From assembly GCF_002896555.1 (NCBI RefSeq), contig NZ_MNLH01000002.1, positions 310,001 to 374,000 on the forward strand: a stretch of 64,000 nucleotides of DNA. The letters run 5' to 3'. The notes beneath the pieces were generated by a model. The model saw only the letters and a list, made by a program, of their open reading frames with translations, searched no databases and was not told the origin of the DNA. Position numbers and translations under genes: made by a program. The stretch is from Gardnerella coleohominis. GTDB taxonomy: Bacteria; Actinomycetota; Actinomycetes; Actinomycetales; Bifidobacteriaceae. Each line of letters opens with the position of its first letter. Position 1 is the first letter of the stretch. Shown here one piece after another: positions 18,076-28,611 of this stretch.

Positions 18076-20247
18076 ATGGGAAATATGAACAATAAACTAG
18101 AAGAAGAACCAGAAAAGCCATTAATTCAACTTGCTGAGTTAATGGGTATTGGTATTCGTTTCGTGGGTGCTGACGGCGTAGAGCATGATACTGACGACGA
18201 TGTATTGAAATCAGTTCTAAACGCTTTAGGTGTTGACGCGCATGACGACAAAGCAATTGATGCTTCGATTAAAAATATTTTGTCAGAACGTTACTCGCGT
18301 CTTATTGCTCCAACTGTATTGCATACTGCTGGCAAAGAAGACAAAGTAAAGATAAACACAGGAATTTTAGATTGCCCATCTGCTGAGCTCATTTTGGAAA
18401 ATGGTAAGCCTTATAAAGGTGATTTAGCAATCGAACCTAGCGATAATGATGTTGCATTCCCTGTTAACGGAAAATTTGTTGCTACGGCGTTGTTGAAAAT
18501 TCCAGCTGATGTTCCTATGGGATATCACACTTTGAAAATCACTGTTGCTGATCGAGTTGAAGAAGCTACTTTGATTAGCGCTCCAGAGCGTATTGAAACA
18601 TTAGATTCTTTGGAATCTGACGGAAAGCAGATTTGGGGATGGATGGCTCAGCTTTATTCCATTCGTTCTTCTAAATCGTGGGGTGTTGGCGATTATGCTG
18701 ATTTAGCACAGTTGCTTGTTGAAGCAAAGAAGAAGACTGGCGCTGATTTTGTATTAGTAAATCCTCTTCACGCTGGTGAGCCAGTTGCTCCATTAACTCC
18801 ATCGCCTTATTTGCCAGTTGCTCGTTCAATGGTGAATATAACTTACATTCACCCTGAAAGCATCCCTGAGTATGAAACTTTGGATGAAAATAATCGCAAT
18901 ACAATTTGTGATTTGCACGCTCAAGTGGCACCTTTGAATAATGATTCGCAGATTATTGATCGCGATTCAATGTGGCGCGTAAAAATGCATGCTTTGTGGA
19001 TTATTTTCAAGGCTGGACTTAGCAAATCTCGTGCTGAAGAATTTGAAGCCTTTAAGAAAGATATGGGCGAGCGTCTTGAAAGTTATGCAACTTGGTGCTT
19101 GTGCTATGACAAGTGGGGTGCACCTAAAGGTCATGACGATTGGGAGTCTTGCTTAAATAAGAATTCTGAGGAAATTCACGATTTAGCTCAGCGCTTCCCG
19201 GATACTTTGGAATTCTATCGCTGGTTGGAATGGATTGCTTTTACGCAATTGCATGATGCGCAAGTTGCTGCCCGTAAGGCAGGAATGCGTATTGGAATTA
19301 TGTCTGATATGGCTGTTGGCGTGCATCCTTCTGGATCTGAAGTTTGGTGGAATCCTGAGCGATTTGCTCATGGTGCTTGTGTTGGTGCCCCACCAGATTA
19401 CTTTAATCAGAATGGCCAGAATTGGTCTCAGCCTCCTTTGCATCCAGTAGAGCTTGAGCGCACTGGATTTAAAGTTTATCGCGACATGGTTCATGGCATG
19501 TTTGCTTCTGCTGGAGCAGTGCGAATTGACCACATTCTTGGACTTTTCCGCTTGTGGTGGATTCCTGAAAACGCTAGCGCGAAGAACGGAGCGTACGTTT
19601 ACTACGATGCAGATATCATGCTCGGAATTTTGGCAATTGAAGCTACTCGCGCTGGTGGTGTAGTTGTTGGAGAAGATCTTGGCGTGCTTCCAGCTAATGC
19701 AATTGAAGTTTTAGCTAAGAAAGCTGTTCTTGGTTGCACTGTTGAATGGTTTGAGGCTCGCGATGGCGTGTTCCGTCATCCAAGCAAGTGGCGCGAAATG
19801 ACATTAGCTTCGGTTAATACTCATGATTTGCCTCCTGCTGCTGGCTATTTGCGATATGAACACGTGGATATCCGAGAGCGTTTGCACTTGCTTACCGGTT
19901 CTGTTGAGGAATTCCGCGCTGGTGCTGTTGCAGAACATAACGCTATGTTGAAGATGCTTGTTGAAGGCGGATTCTTGGATGCAAAGCTTGTTGAAAATGA
20001 GTCTGAGCATGAGCAAGAGATTGTTGAAGCGTTGTATCGCGCTTTGAAGGCTGCTCCATCTAGGTTATTGGCTGCTTCGATTGTGGATGCTACTGGTGAG
20101 CGTCGTTCGCAAAATCAGCCTGGAACTAGCGACGAGTATCCTAATTGGCGTATTCCGCTGGCGGATGGGGATTGCAATCCAGTATCCTTGGATAATCTTT
20201 TCGATTTGCCTCGCGTACAATCGCTTTCGAAGATTATGAATGCGTGA
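18076..20247 (+). CDS. malQ: 4-alpha-glucanotransferase (amylomaltase)
   Basis: The 723-residue cytosolic GH77 enzyme disproportionates malto-oligosaccharides in maltose/glycogen breakdown. Catalytic regions visible are AVRIDHILGLFRLWW (nucleophile Asp), VVGEDLG (acid/base Glu) and SVNTHDLP (third Asp). Substrate-loop elements include WGVGDYADL and GAPPDYFNQNGQNW. The N-terminal domain of about 170 residues is the extension usual in actinobacterial and E. coli-type MalQ. Met4 (18085) is an alternative start. Glycogen and maltose use is important for vaginal bifidobacteria, but no other maltose gene is adjacent. Confidence 0.95.
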   Translation: MGNMNNKLEEEPEKPLIQLAELMGIGIRFVGADGVEHDTDDDVLKSVLNALGVDAHDDKAIDASIKNILSERYSRLIAPTVLHTAGKEDKVKINTGILDCPSAELILENGKPYKGDLAIEPSDNDVAFPVNGKFVATALLKIPADVPMGYHTLKITVADRVEEATLISAPERIETLDSLESDGKQIWGWMAQLYSIRSSKSWGVGDYADLAQLLVEAKKKTGADFVLVNPLHAGEPVAPLTPSPYLPVARSMVNITYIHPESIPEYETLDENNRNTICDLHAQVAPLNNDSQIIDRDSMWRVKMHALWIIFKAGLSKSRAEEFEAFKKDMGERLESYATWCLCYDKWGAPKGHDDWESCLNKNSEEIHDLAQRFPDTLEFYRWLEWIAFTQLHDAQVAARKAGMRIGIMSDMAVGVHPSGSEVWWNPERFAHGACVGAPPDYFNQNGQNWSQPPLHPVELERTGFKVYRDMVHGMFASAGAVRIDHILGLFRLWWIPENASAKNGAYVYYDADIMLGILAIEATRAGGVVVGEDLGVLPANAIEVLAKKAVLGCTVEWFEARDGVFRHPSKWREMTLASVNTHDLPPAAGYLRYEHVDIRERLHLLTGSVEEFRAGAVAEHNAMLKMLVEGGFLDAKLVENESEHEQEIVEALYRALKAAPSRLLAASIVDATGERRSQNQPGTSDEYPNWRIPLADGDCNPVSLDNLFDLPRVQSLSKIMNA

Positions 20248-20646
20248 CGTTTTTTGATTTATTCGATTCGCGATTCGTTCGTCTCGTAATTTGTTTTGCG
20301 ATTCGTTCGATTCGCGAATCGTTTGTTTTGTAATTCGTTTGTTTTGTAATTCGTTCTGTTCATTTAGAGATTTCATTTATATTCATTTCGCGATTCGATT
20401 TTATTCGTCTTAACCATATATAAAATAGACATTTGCAAGTAGTCGTCAGCTGGCGATATACTTGCAGATTGTTGTGTTTCCCTAAGGGGTCCTTCAAAGC
20501 GCTTTTCCCACTCGCCATCGAGGACTTTCAGGGAGCCCACGGATTATGAGCATTAAATCTTCGTCGGATATTCTCTTCAGGGAATCCTTTAGAGATTGTT
20601 GTAAATGAAGATAGCGCTCGAAACACAATAGAGAAAAGGTACGATT
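20248..20646 (+). other. Gene-free stretch between malQ and rplM
   Basis: The first 100 bp are a degenerate tract built from CGATTCGTT and TTTTGTAATTCG, including two 17-bp units at about 20320-20353. The rest is probably the rplM leader: a TATATAAAATAG segment near 20417 could hold a -10 box, and GC-rich partly self-complementary sequence follows. I cannot name a known leader element. Confidence 0.5.
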
Positions 20647-21096
20647 GTGAAGACTTTCACACCGAAACCAGCAGATTTAACTCATGACTGGTATATTATC
20701 GACGCCACTGATGTGGTGCTCGGTCGTTTGGCCACTCAGGTAGCCATCTTGCTGCGTGGTAAGAATAAGCCAACATTTGCTCCACATGCTGATGCAGGCA
20801 ATCACGTTATTATTATTAACGCTGAAAAGATTGCTTTGACTGGCAACAAGTTGAGCAAGGAACTTTATTCCCACTCTGGTCGTCCAGGCGGCCTTCGTCG
20901 CGACTCCTATGCTGAGCTTTTGGAGAAGGATCCAAAGCGCATCATCGTGTCCGCTGTCAGAGGCATGCTTCCAAAGAATCGTCTTGCTAAGGTGCAGCTT
21001 GATCGCCTTCGCGTATTCGTTGGAGCAGAACATCCGCACATTTCCCAGAAGCCACAGGTCTTTGAGATCTCTAAGGTTTCTCAGCAGGCTAAGTGA
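20647..21096 (+). CDS. rplM: Ribosomal protein uL13
   Basis: The 149-residue protein of the large subunit starts with GTG ([20 protein letters not shown]), preceded by AAAAGG. Family marks are [62 protein letters not shown] and GAEHPH near the end. It is cotranscribed with rpsI, as in most bacteria. Confidence 0.98.
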   Translation: MKTFTPKPADLTHDWYIIDATDVVLGRLATQVAILLRGKNKPTFAPHADAGNHVIIINAEKIALTGNKLSKELYSHSGRPGGLRRDSYAELLEKDPKRIIVSAVRGMLPKNRLAKVQLDRLRVFVGAEHPHISQKPQVFEISKVSQQAK

Positions 21097-21116
21097 ATCG
21101 TAAGGAGAATATGATT

Positions 21117-21605
21117 ATGGTAGATAACAACAACTCCGCGGTTCTCGAGAATGAAGAAGAACTGACAAACTACACCACCGAAACTAACGCTGGTGCAGGT
21201 ACTGGTACTTCTGCGATTGAGCCAGGCTACGGCACTGGTCGTCGTAAGGAAGCTGTAGCTCGTGTTCGTTTGGTTCCTGGCACTGGTAAGTGGTCCATTA
21301 ACGGTCGCACGTTGGAAGAATACTTCCCATCTCGCTTATTGCAGCGCGAAGTGAATTCTCCTATCGTGTTGCTCAAGCTTGAAGGCAAGTTTGATGTCGT
21401 CGTTCTCGTTGACGGTGGCGGTACTACTGGTCAGGCTGGTGCTATTCGTTTGGGTGTGGCTCGTGCATTGAATTCTATCGATCATGATGCCAATCGTCTT
21501 GCTTTGAAGAAGGCTGGCTTCTTGACTCGCGACGCTCGCGTTGTGGAGCGCAAGAAGGCTGGTTTGCACAAGGCACGTCGTGCACCTCAGTTCTCGAAGC
21601 GTTAA
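21117..21605 (+). CDS. rpsI: Ribosomal protein uS9
   Basis: The 162-residue small-subunit protein's C-terminal tail reaches the P-site tRNA. The core begins [19 protein letters not shown] and the tail ends RAPQFSKR, the universal basic C-terminus. An acidic/Thr-rich N-terminal extension of about 40 residues is typical of bifidobacteria. ATG 21117 was chosen over ATG 21111: AAGGAG lies nine and three bases upstream respectively. It begins 20 bp after rplM. Confidence 0.96.
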   Translation: MVDNNNSAVLENEEELTNYTTETNAGAGTGTSAIEPGYGTGRRKEAVARVRLVPGTGKWSINGRTLEEYFPSRLLQREVNSPIVLLKLEGKFDVVVLVDGGGTTGQAGAIRLGVARALNSIDHDANRLALKKAGFLTRDARVVERKKAGLHKARRAPQFSKR

Positions 21606-21968
21606 GTTTCGAAGAATATTATTTTTCTATGGCTTCTGGCTTTTGCTGGAAGCCATTTTTTGTATCTAATGCTGTTGAATGTTCTAAATGTTATGAATAG
21701 TTTATATGTTGCGAATAAATCTAACATTTTAGAAAATCTAGTTGATAATCGCACAAAATTAATTACAAATAATTACATAAATCGAACAATAGGTGATAAT
21801 CCTCAATCATAAATAGCGCAACTCGCTACAAAATCGGAATAGTACAGTAAGCAAAGTAGATTGTAATCTATATCACTTTTTATAAATAAAAATTAAATAT
21901 AAAAGTGAACGCAAGTAAGTGAAAAACTAAATAAAATGCCTGCGATATTTATGATCAAGGAGGACCGA
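21606..21968 (+). other. Intergenic region with rpsI terminator and adhE upstream region
   Basis: After the terminator this is strongly AT-rich sequence. I looked for a Rex-type operator upstream of adhE and found no convincing palindrome; the only near-symmetry is AAGTGAACGC...AAGTGAAAA at about 21902. Confidence 0.4.
21629..21661 (+). terminator. Rho-independent terminator after rpsI
   Basis: ATGGCTTCTGGC and GCTGGAAGCCAT pair at 10 of 12 positions around a TTTT loop and are followed by TTTTTT. Confidence 0.9.
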
Positions 21969-24686
21969 ATGGCTGAGGCTATTGGTAAAGATGCCACAGA
22001 TAAAAAAGATGTTGATAAAAAAGATGTTGATGAAAAAGTTATTAATGCTCAGCAAGAAGTCGATAATCTTGTTGCAAACGCGACTAAAGCATTAGATGAG
22101 TATGAAAAGTTAAATCAAGAGCAGGTCGATCATATAGTCGCAAAAGCTTCTGTTGCTGCTTTAAATAAGCATTTGATTCTGGCAAAGATGGCAGTTGATG
22201 AAACTGGTCGTGGTTTAGTAGAAGATAAAGCGACTAAAAATATCTTTGCATGCGAGCATATAACTCATTATTTGGCAGGCCAAAGAACTGTTGGCATTAT
22301 TCGCGAAGATGATGTTCTTGGTGTTGATGAAATTGCTGAACCGGTAGGAGTTGTTGCAGGCGTAACTCCAGTTACTAATCCAACGTCAACAGCTATTTTT
22401 AAGTCTCTTATAGCTCTTAAAACTCGTTGCCCAATTATTTTTGGATTCCATCCATTTGCTCAAAAGTGCTCGGCTGAGGCTGCGCGAATCGTTAGAGATG
22501 CGGCAATTGCAGCAGGAGCGCCAAAAAATTGTATTCAGTGGATTGAGCATCCTTCTATTGAAGCTACTGGTGCGTTAATGAAGCATCCTGGAGTTGCAAC
22601 AATTCTTGCTACAGGCGGCCCAGGTATGGTTAAGGCAGCTTATTCATCCGGAAAGCCAGCGCTTGGCGTTGGAGCGGGTAATGCTCCTGCATATGTCGAT
22701 AGTGATGTTGATATTGCGCGCGCTGCTAACGATTTAGTTCTTTCAAAGCATTTCGATTACGGTATGATTTGCGCTACCGAACAGGCGATTATCGCTCATA
22801 AAGACGTTTATGAGCCATTGTTAAAGGAATTGAAGCGTAGAAAAGCGTATTTCGTTAACGCTGATGAAAAAGCGAAACTTGAACAGTATATGTTTGGTTG
22901 CACTTCGTATTCAGGTCAAACTCCTAAGCTTAATTCAGTTGTTCCAGGAAGATCTCCTCAATATATTGCTCATGAAGCTGGGTTTGAGGTTCCTGAGGAT
23001 GCTGTGATTTTGGTTGCTGAATGCAAGGAAGTTGGCGAGATGGAGCCTCTTACAATGGAGAAGCTCGCTCCTGTACACGCTCTTCTTCGCGCGGAAAATA
23101 AGGAACAAGGCTTTGAAATGTGCGAGCAAATGCTTGTGCATGGAGCTGGTCATACTGCAGTAATTCATACTAATAATCAGCAATTAGCTCGAGAATATGG
23201 CTTACGAATGCATGCCTGCCGTATTATTTGGAATTCCCCAGGTTCTTTGGGTGGCGTTGGCGATATTTACAATTCAATCGCGCCTTCCTTAACTTTGGGA
23301 TGCGGATCTTATGGTGGAAATTCGGTTTCTGGAAATGTTCAGGCAGTAAATCTTATAAATGTAAAGCGTATTGCACGAAGGAATAACAATATGCAGTGGT
23401 TCAAAGTGCCAGCAAAAACATATTTCGAGCCAAATGCCGTTCGCTATTTGCGAGACATGTATGGCATTGAACGCGCGGTTATCGTGTGCGATAAAGTAAT
23501 GGAACAGTTGGGTGTGGTCGATAAGATTATTGATCAGCTTCGTGCGCGTCAAAATCGAGTTACGTTCAGAATTATTGATTACGTTGAGCCAGAGCCAAGC
23601 GTTGAAACAGTAGAGCGCGGCGCAGAAATGATGCGTGAGGAATTCCAGCCGGATACGATTATTGCTGTTGGCGGCGGTTCTCCAATGGATGCGTCTAAGA
23701 TTATGTGGCTTCTTTACGAGCATCCGGAAATTTCCTTCGCTGATTTGCGCGAAAAGTTCTTCGATATTCGTAAGCGCGCATTCAAGATTCCGCCGCTTGG
23801 CGAAAAAGCGAAACTTGTTTGCATTCCAACTTCGTCTGGAACCGGTTCTGAAGTCACTCCATTTGCTGTTATTACGGATCATAAGACGGGGTATAAGTAT
23901 CCAGTTACCGATTATGCTTTAACTCCTTCGGTAGCAATTGTTGATCCTGTTTTGGCGCGTACGCAGCCTCGTCGTTTGGCATGTGACTCAGGATTCGATG
24001 CTTTAACTCATTCAATCGAAGCTTATGCATCCGTATACGCTAATGATTTCACTGATGCTATGGCTTTGCATGCGACGAAGTTGATTTGGGAAAATCTTAA
24101 CGATTCAGTTAATTGCGAAGATTATGAGCGCAAGATTGAAGCTCAAGAAAAGATGCATAATGCTGCAACTATGGCAGGTATGGCATTTGGATCTGCTTTC
24201 CTTGGAATGTGCCACGCAATGGCGCATACGATTGGTGCTTTGTGCCATGTTGTTCATGGTCATACGAATGCTATTTTGCTGCCGTATGTTATCCGATACA
24301 ATGGCCAGATTCCACAAGAGCCTACAAGCTGGCCTAAGTATAACCGTTATGTTGCTGTTGAGAGATATCAGCAGCTCGCAAAGAATATTGGTATAGATCC
24401 TGGAAAGACTCCTGAAGAAGGGGTTGAAAATCTGGCTAAAGCAGTTGAAAATTATCGAGATAATTTGCTTGGCATGGATGCTTCATTCAAGGCTTGTGGC
24501 GTGGACGAAGAATACTATTGGTCTTTGCTGGATCATATTGGTATGCGCGCGTATGAAGATCAGTGCGCACCTGCAAATCCTCGTATTCCTCAAATTGAAG
24601 ATATGAAGGATATTGCAATCGCTGCATATTACGGCGTTTCGAAGGAAGAAGGCCATCGCTTGCGTCAAGAGCGTGAGGCGAAATAA
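21969..24686 (+). CDS. adhE: Bifunctional acetaldehyde-CoA/alcohol dehydrogenase
   Basis: The 905-residue enzyme reduces acetyl-CoA to acetaldehyde and then ethanol, regenerating NAD+; the family assembles into cytosolic spirosomes. The N-terminal aldehyde dehydrogenase half has TPVTNPTSTAIFKSLIALK and the active-site Cys in YGMICATEQA. The C-terminal iron-dependent alcohol dehydrogenase half has GGGSPMDASKIMWLLYEHP, PTSSGTGSEVTPFAVI, and the metal His cluster GMCHAMAHTIGALCHVVHGHTN written across two helices. The start 21969 has AAGGAGG immediately upstream; two upstream Met codons do not. In bifidobacteria it balances redox for the bifid shunt. A terminator follows at 24827. Confidence 0.97.
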   Translation: MAEAIGKDATDKKDVDKKDVDEKVINAQQEVDNLVANATKALDEYEKLNQEQVDHIVAKASVAALNKHLILAKMAVDETGRGLVEDKATKNIFACEHITHYLAGQRTVGIIREDDVLGVDEIAEPVGVVAGVTPVTNPTSTAIFKSLIALKTRCPIIFGFHPFAQKCSAEAARIVRDAAIAAGAPKNCIQWIEHPSIEATGALMKHPGVATILATGGPGMVKAAYSSGKPALGVGAGNAPAYVDSDVDIARAANDLVLSKHFDYGMICATEQAIIAHKDVYEPLLKELKRRKAYFVNADEKAKLEQYMFGCTSYSGQTPKLNSVVPGRSPQYIAHEAGFEVPEDAVILVAECKEVGEMEPLTMEKLAPVHALLRAENKEQGFEMCEQMLVHGAGHTAVIHTNNQQLAREYGLRMHACRIIWNSPGSLGGVGDIYNSIAPSLTLGCGSYGGNSVSGNVQAVNLINVKRIARRNNNMQWFKVPAKTYFEPNAVRYLRDMYGIERAVIVCDKVMEQLGVVDKIIDQLRARQNRVTFRIIDYVEPEPSVETVERGAEMMREEFQPDTIIAVGGGSPMDASKIMWLLYEHPEISFADLREKFFDIRKRAFKIPPLGEKAKLVCIPTSSGTGSEVTPFAVITDHKTGYKYPVTDYALTPSVAIVDPVLARTQPRRLACDSGFDALTHSIEAYASVYANDFTDAMALHATKLIWENLNDSVNCEDYERKIEAQEKMHNAATMAGMAFGSAFLGMCHAMAHTIGALCHVVHGHTNAILLPYVIRYNGQIPQEPTSWPKYNRYVAVERYQQLAKNIGIDPGKTPEEGVENLAKAVENYRDNLLGMDASFKACGVDEEYYWSLLDHIGMRAYEDQCAPANPRIPQIEDMKDIAIAAYYGVSKEEGHRLRQEREAK

Positions 24687-24826
24687 AAACGTGATGCCAA
24701 AAACAATAGCGATACTTTTGTTTAATAGCGCTACATTTAATAGTATTACGTTTGTATGCATTACTTTTAGAAGCGTCATGTTTAAGAGCGTTGCTTGAAG
24801 TAGATATCATCGCATATTTAGTTAAT

Positions 24827-24868
24827 AATGGCAGAAGCTACACTAACTGTGGTTTCTGCCATTTTTTG
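24827..24868 (+). terminator. Rho-independent terminator after adhE
   Basis: AATGGCAGAA pairs perfectly with TTCTGCCATT around a loop of about 15 nt, followed by TTTTTT. Confidence 0.88.
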
Positions 24869-25124
24869 CGATTTTTTAGCGCTTAAAAAGCCGACACGCC
24901 CGGTTTTATTAATCCATAGGCAATGGTTTAATTAGACAGTTGCCTGTTTTTAAGGCTCGCATATTGGAATCAAAAAAAGCGAGCGCGGAAACGAAATGTT
25001 CATTTTAAATGGGTATTTCGGTGCTGCGCACTGATGTGGAATGGCTATAAGTGTCTATTCTCGCAGTGCCCTTTTAATACAGGTTGGTAAACAGTAAACG
25101 AATCGCTAGAAAGGGCGGACGGCA
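24869..25124 (+). promoter_or_regulatory. Leader/upstream region of the S10 operon
   Basis: A small hairpin with AGGCAA (24918-24923) and TTGCCT (24940-24945) is followed by GTTTTT, resembling a weak terminator or attenuator. GC-rich, self-complementary segments (GTGCTGCGCAC at about 25021) follow, which could be an S10 leader. I see no consensus promoter I would defend. AGAAAGGGCGGACGGCA precedes the rpsJ start. Confidence 0.4.
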
Positions 25125-25433
25125 ATGGCGGGACAGAAAATCCGCATCAGGCTTAAGTCCTATGACCATGAGGTCATCGACCAATCGGCGAAGAAGATCG
25201 TCGAGACGGTGACGAACGCGGGCGCCACAGTAGTGGGTCCGGTTCCTCTGCCGACCGAGAAGAACGTATTTGTTGTTATCCGTTCTCCTCACAAATATAA
25301 GGATTCTCGCGAGCATTTCGAGATGCGTACTCATAAGCGTCTTATTGACATCGTAGATCCAACGCCAAAGGCTGTGGATTCTTTGATGCACATTGACCTG
25401 CCTGCGGATGTAAATATTGAGATTAAGCTGTAG
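25125..25433 (+). CDS. rpsJ: Ribosomal protein uS10
   Basis: This 102-residue small-subunit protein also serves as the NusE antitermination partner of NusG. It has the classic [17 protein letters not shown] start and the [20 protein letters not shown] block. It is the first gene of the S10 cluster. The first 140 bp use GC-rich codons (ATC, GAG, GTC, GCG), with a sharp change to A/T-ending codons afterwards. Confidence 0.98.
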   Translation: MAGQKIRIRLKSYDHEVIDQSAKKIVETVTNAGATVVGPVPLPTEKNVFVVIRSPHKYKDSREHFEMRTHKRLIDIVDPTPKAVDSLMHIDLPADVNIEIKL

Positions 25434-25449
25434 GAAGGGGGAGAAAATA

Positions 25450-26100
25450 ATGTCGCAGAATAAGAATCGCACTGCATTGCTCGGCCGCAAGCTTGGCATG
25501 TCGCAGGTTTGGGATGAAAACGGCCTTTTTGTCCCCGTAACTCTGGTTGAAGTTGCTACTAACGTAGTAACCGCTGTAAAGACCGAAGAAACTGACGGCT
25601 ACAATGCTGTTCAGCTCGGTTACGGCCAGATTGATCCTACTAAGGTAACCAAGCCATTGGCTGGTCACTTTGCTAAGGCTGGAGTAACTCCTCGTCGTCA
25701 CCTCGCTGAGGTGCGCACAGAAGACGCAGCAGAATACAAGCCAGGACAGGAATTAACTGCTGAGCTTTTTGCTGAAGGTTCTGAAGTGGATGTTACCGGT
25801 ACGACTAAGGGTAAGGGCTTCGCTGGTACTATCAAGCGTTGGGGCTTCAAGTCTTATCGTCGTACTCACGGCTCGCACAAGAATGAACGTCGCCCAGGTT
25901 CTGTGGGTGCATGTGCAACTCCAAGCCGTATTTTGAAGGGCAAGCGTATGGCTGGTCGCATGGGTCATGTGACTTCTACCGCGCTCAACCTCACCATCGT
26001 TTCTTCGGATGTCGAGAACGGCATTCTCGCTATCAAGGGTGCTATTCCAGGACCTAAGGGCGCTATCGTTCTCGTCCGTTCGGCAGTGAAGGGAGCCTGA
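25450..26100 (+). CDS. rplC: Ribosomal protein uL3
   Basis: The 216-residue large-subunit protein reaches the peptidyl-transferase centre. It starts [21 protein letters not shown] and contains [37 protein letters not shown] and KRMAGRMGH. The GGGGGAGAA run before ATG 25450 is the ribosome-binding site; the frame is open farther upstream inside rpsJ but is not used. Confidence 0.98.
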   Translation: MSQNKNRTALLGRKLGMSQVWDENGLFVPVTLVEVATNVVTAVKTEETDGYNAVQLGYGQIDPTKVTKPLAGHFAKAGVTPRRHLAEVRTEDAAEYKPGQELTAELFAEGSEVDVTGTTKGKGFAGTIKRWGFKSYRRTHGSHKNERRPGSVGACATPSRILKGKRMAGRMGHVTSTALNLTIVSSDVENGILAIKGAIPGPKGAIVLVRSAVKGA

Positions 26101-26105
26101 TAATT

Positions 26106-26771
26106 ATGGCAAACGTAACTCTGAACGTCACTGATAACCAGGGTAAAGCTAACGGTACTGTTGAAGCTCCTGCCGAGATTTTCGGTATCTCCAATGAAGA
26201 CGTTTTAGCTCACGGCCCATTGGTTCACCAGGTCGTTATTGCACAGCTCGCTGCTGCTCGTCAGGGCACTCATGCAGTAAAGAATCGCGCTAACGTTTCC
26301 GGTGGTGGTAAGAAGCCATGGAAGCAGAAGGGCACCGGTCGTGCTCGTCAAGGCTCCATTCGTGCTCCACAGTGGGTACATGGTGGCGTTGTACACGGTC
26401 CAGTTCCTCGCAGCTATGATCAGCGTACTCCAAAGAAGATGAAGGCAGCTGCTCTTCGTTATGCTCTTTCGGATCGCGCAAATGCCGCACGCGTTGCTAT
26501 CGTAGATTTGGGCATCAAGGATGTTCCATCTACTAAGTCAGCTGTTGCTGCACTTACACCAGTAACAAACAATCAGTTCACCACCGTTGTTCTTTCTCGT
26601 GAAAACATCAACGAGTGGATGTCTGTGCGCAATATTCCAACGGTGCATCCGATCTTCGCTGATCAGTTGAACACCTATGATGTCATCACGGCTCAATACG
26701 TTGTCTTCACCAAGGAAGGTTTTGACGCCTTCGTTGCTGCTAAGACCGAGCCTGTCGTTAAGGAGGCCTGA
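26106..26771 (+). CDS. rplD: Ribosomal protein uL4
   Basis: The 221-residue protein lines the exit tunnel and in some bacteria represses the S10 operon. The signature [20 protein letters not shown] and the following [14 protein letters not shown] form the extended loop. It begins five bases after rplC. Confidence 0.98.
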   Translation: MANVTLNVTDNQGKANGTVEAPAEIFGISNEDVLAHGPLVHQVVIAQLAAARQGTHAVKNRANVSGGGKKPWKQKGTGRARQGSIRAPQWVHGGVVHGPVPRSYDQRTPKKMKAAALRYALSDRANAARVAIVDLGIKDVPSTKSAVAALTPVTNNQFTTVVLSRENINEWMSVRNIPTVHPIFADQLNTYDVITAQYVVFTKEGFDAFVAAKTEPVVKEA

Positions 26772-26776
26772 TTTAT

Positions 26777-27073
26777 ATGGTCGCAGTCCATAACCCAGCA
26801 TATGACGTCATTTTGAAGCCAGTTGTTTCTGAAAAGAGTTATGCAGCATCTGATCGTGGTCAGTACACCTTCGTAGTGGCTCCAGATGCTAATAAGGTTC
26901 AGATCAAGCAGGCTGTTGAAGAAATCTTCAAAGTCAAAGTTACAAACGTTAATACTTTGAACCGCGCTGGCAAGCGTAAGCGTTCACGCACCGGTTTTGG
27001 CCGTCGTGTGAACCAGAAGCGTGCTATTGTCACCGTGGCTGCAGGTCAAACGATTGATATCTTTGGTAACTGA
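26777..27073 (+). CDS. rplW: Ribosomal protein uL23
   Basis: The 98-residue protein sits at the tunnel exit and is the docking site for trigger factor and [23 protein letters not shown] and [16 protein letters not shown] are the family blocks. It is spaced five bases from rplD, with AAGGAGG at the rplD end serving as ribosome-binding site. Confidence 0.98.
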   Translation: MVAVHNPAYDVILKPVVSEKSYAASDRGQYTFVVAPDANKVQIKQAVEEIFKVKVTNVNTLNRAGKRKRSRTGFGRRVNQKRAIVTVAAGQTIDIFGN

Positions 27074-27108
27074 AGGCTAGCCGAGAAAAGTTAAAGGAAG
27101 ACTATATT

Positions 27109-27939
27109 ATGGCTATCCGCGTTTATAAGCCGACGACTGCAGGCCGTCGTAACGCATCTGTTTCGGATTTCTCCGAAATTACGCGTTCTACGCCTGAAAA
27201 GTCGCTGGTACGCAAACTTAGCAAAACTGGTGGTCGTAACTCTTACGGCCGCATGACTTCTCGCCATCGTGGCGGCGGTCACAAGCGTCAGTATCGTCTC
27301 ATCGATTTTAAGCGTTGGGACAAGGATGGCGTTCCAGCAAAGGTTGCTCATATCGAGTATGACCCTAACCGCTCTGCCCGTATCGCTCTGCTTCACTATG
27401 CAGATGGTGAGAAGCGCTACATTATCGCTCCTGAAGGTATCGTCCAGGGTGATGTTATTGAGACTGGTGCTCAGGCTGATATTAAGCCAGGCAACAACTT
27501 GCCTTTGAAGAACATCCCAACCGGTACCGTGGTTCACGCAATCGAACTTCGTCCACTTGGTGGTGCAAAGATTGCTCGTTCCGCTGGTGCAGCCGTTCAG
27601 CTCGTAGCTAAGGATGGTGCTTACGCTCAGTTGCGTATGCCATCTGGCGAAATCCGTAACGTGGACGCTCGTTGCCGCGCTACAGTTGGTGAGGTTGGTA
27701 ATTCCGATCACGCTAACATTGAGCTTGGTAAGGCTGGCCGCGCACGTTGGCTCGGTCGTAGGCCAATCACCCGAGGCGAATCCATGAACCCTGTAGACCA
27801 TCCACATGGTGGTCGTACCCGTGGTGGCAAGCCGCCAGTATCTCCATGGGGTAAGGGTGAGGTTCGTACCCGTCGTCCGAAGAAGGCTTCGAACAAGATG
27901 ATTGTTCGTCGTCGCCCGAATGGTAAGAACCGCAAGTAA
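27109..27939 (+). CDS. rplB: Ribosomal protein uL2
   Basis: The 276-residue protein is needed for subunit joining and peptidyl transfer. It has [35 protein letters not shown], and the C-terminal [20 protein letters not shown] containing the conserved His next to the peptidyl-transferase centre. AAAGGAAG precedes the start. Confidence 0.99.
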   Translation: MAIRVYKPTTAGRRNASVSDFSEITRSTPEKSLVRKLSKTGGRNSYGRMTSRHRGGGHKRQYRLIDFKRWDKDGVPAKVAHIEYDPNRSARIALLHYADGEKRYIIAPEGIVQGDVIETGAQADIKPGNNLPLKNIPTGTVVHAIELRPLGGAKIARSAGAAVQLVAKDGAYAQLRMPSGEIRNVDARCRATVGEVGNSDHANIELGKAGRARWLGRRPITRGESMNPVDHPHGGRTRGGKPPVSPWGKGEVRTRRPKKASNKMIVRRRPNGKNRK

Positions 27940-27954
27940 GGGAGTGTCGAATAG

Positions 27955-28233
27955 ATGACTCGCAGCATCAAGAAGGGCCCCTTCGTCGACGCCCACTTAC
28001 AGAAGAAAGTCGACGAGCAAAACGACAAGGGTACGCACAACGTCATTAAGACTTGGTCTCGTCGTTCGATGATCACACCTGATTTCATTGGACATACCTT
28101 TGCCGTACATGATGGCCGTAAGCATGTGCCGGTATTCGTTACCGAAGCCATGGTTGGTCATAAGCTCGGTGAGTTCGCCCCGACCAAGACCTTCAAGGGT
28201 CATGTGAAGGACGACAAGAAGGCACGCCGCTAA
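27955..28233 (+). CDS. rpsS: Ribosomal protein uS19
   Basis: The 92-residue head protein of the small subunit begins [19 protein letters not shown] and contains [20 protein letters not shown] and the C-terminal [21 protein letters not shown]. It is located 15 bp after rplB. Confidence 0.98.
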   Translation: MTRSIKKGPFVDAHLQKKVDEQNDKGTHNVIKTWSRRSMITPDFIGHTFAVHDGRKHVPVFVTEAMVGHKLGEFAPTKTFKGHVKDDKKARR

Positions 28234-28249
28234 AGGAGAGTTAGGACAC

Positions 28250-28609
28250 ATGGAAGCTAAAGCAATCGCTCGTCACGTACGCGTGACGCCGCGCAAGGCT
28301 CGCCGCATGGTCGACCTCATCCGAGGCAAGCGTGCAAGCGAAGCTATTACCATTTTGAAGTTTGCTCCTCAGGACGCATCTTTGCCGGTGCGTAAGGTTC
28401 TCGAAAGCGCGATCGCTAATGCTCGCGTTAAGGCCGAAAAGGCTGGCGAACCATTCCGTGAGCAGGACTTGGTCATCAAGGAAACCTATGTGGATGAAGG
28501 CGTAACGCTTAAGCGTTTCCGCGCTCGTGCACAGGGTCGCGCTGCGCGCATTAACAAGCGCACAAGCCATATCACTGTTATCGTCTCGCTTAAGGAAGGG
28601 GATCGCTAA
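28250..28609 (+). CDS. rplV: Ribosomal protein uL22
   Basis: The 119-residue exit-tunnel protein contains [20 protein letters not shown] at the start and the beta-hairpin [20 protein letters not shown], the region where macrolide-resistance changes are known in other species. An AAAGGAGAG site precedes it. Confidence 0.98.
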   Translation: MEAKAIARHVRVTPRKARRMVDLIRGKRASEAITILKFAPQDASLPVRKVLESAIANARVKAEKAGEPFREQDLVIKETYVDEGVTLKRFRARAQGRAARINKRTSHITVIVSLKEGDR

Positions 28610-28611
28610 AG

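Noticed and set aside
20450-20640. Possible riboswitch or protein-binding leader before rplM
   Set aside because: Some dyads exist, but none matched an L13 leader or other element I can recall in detail, so no specific call is made.
21890-21935. Possible Rex operator upstream of adhE
   Set aside because: Only a partial, asymmetric GTGAA pairing was found. A true Rex palindrome was not visible.
23289-23882. Minus-strand frame opposite adhE
   Set aside because: It lies wholly inside the ALDH/ADH junction of AdhE and its composition is that of reversed coding sequence.
24613-24798. 61-codon frame over the adhE 3' end and spacer
   Set aside because: It overlaps adhE in another frame and the tail is repeated TTTAATAGC/TTTAAGAGC-like spacer sequence.
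27091-27996. 301-codon minus-strand open frame opposite rplB
   Set aside because: It covers rplB exactly and lacks any family motif. Codon bias in highly expressed genes produces such antisense frames.
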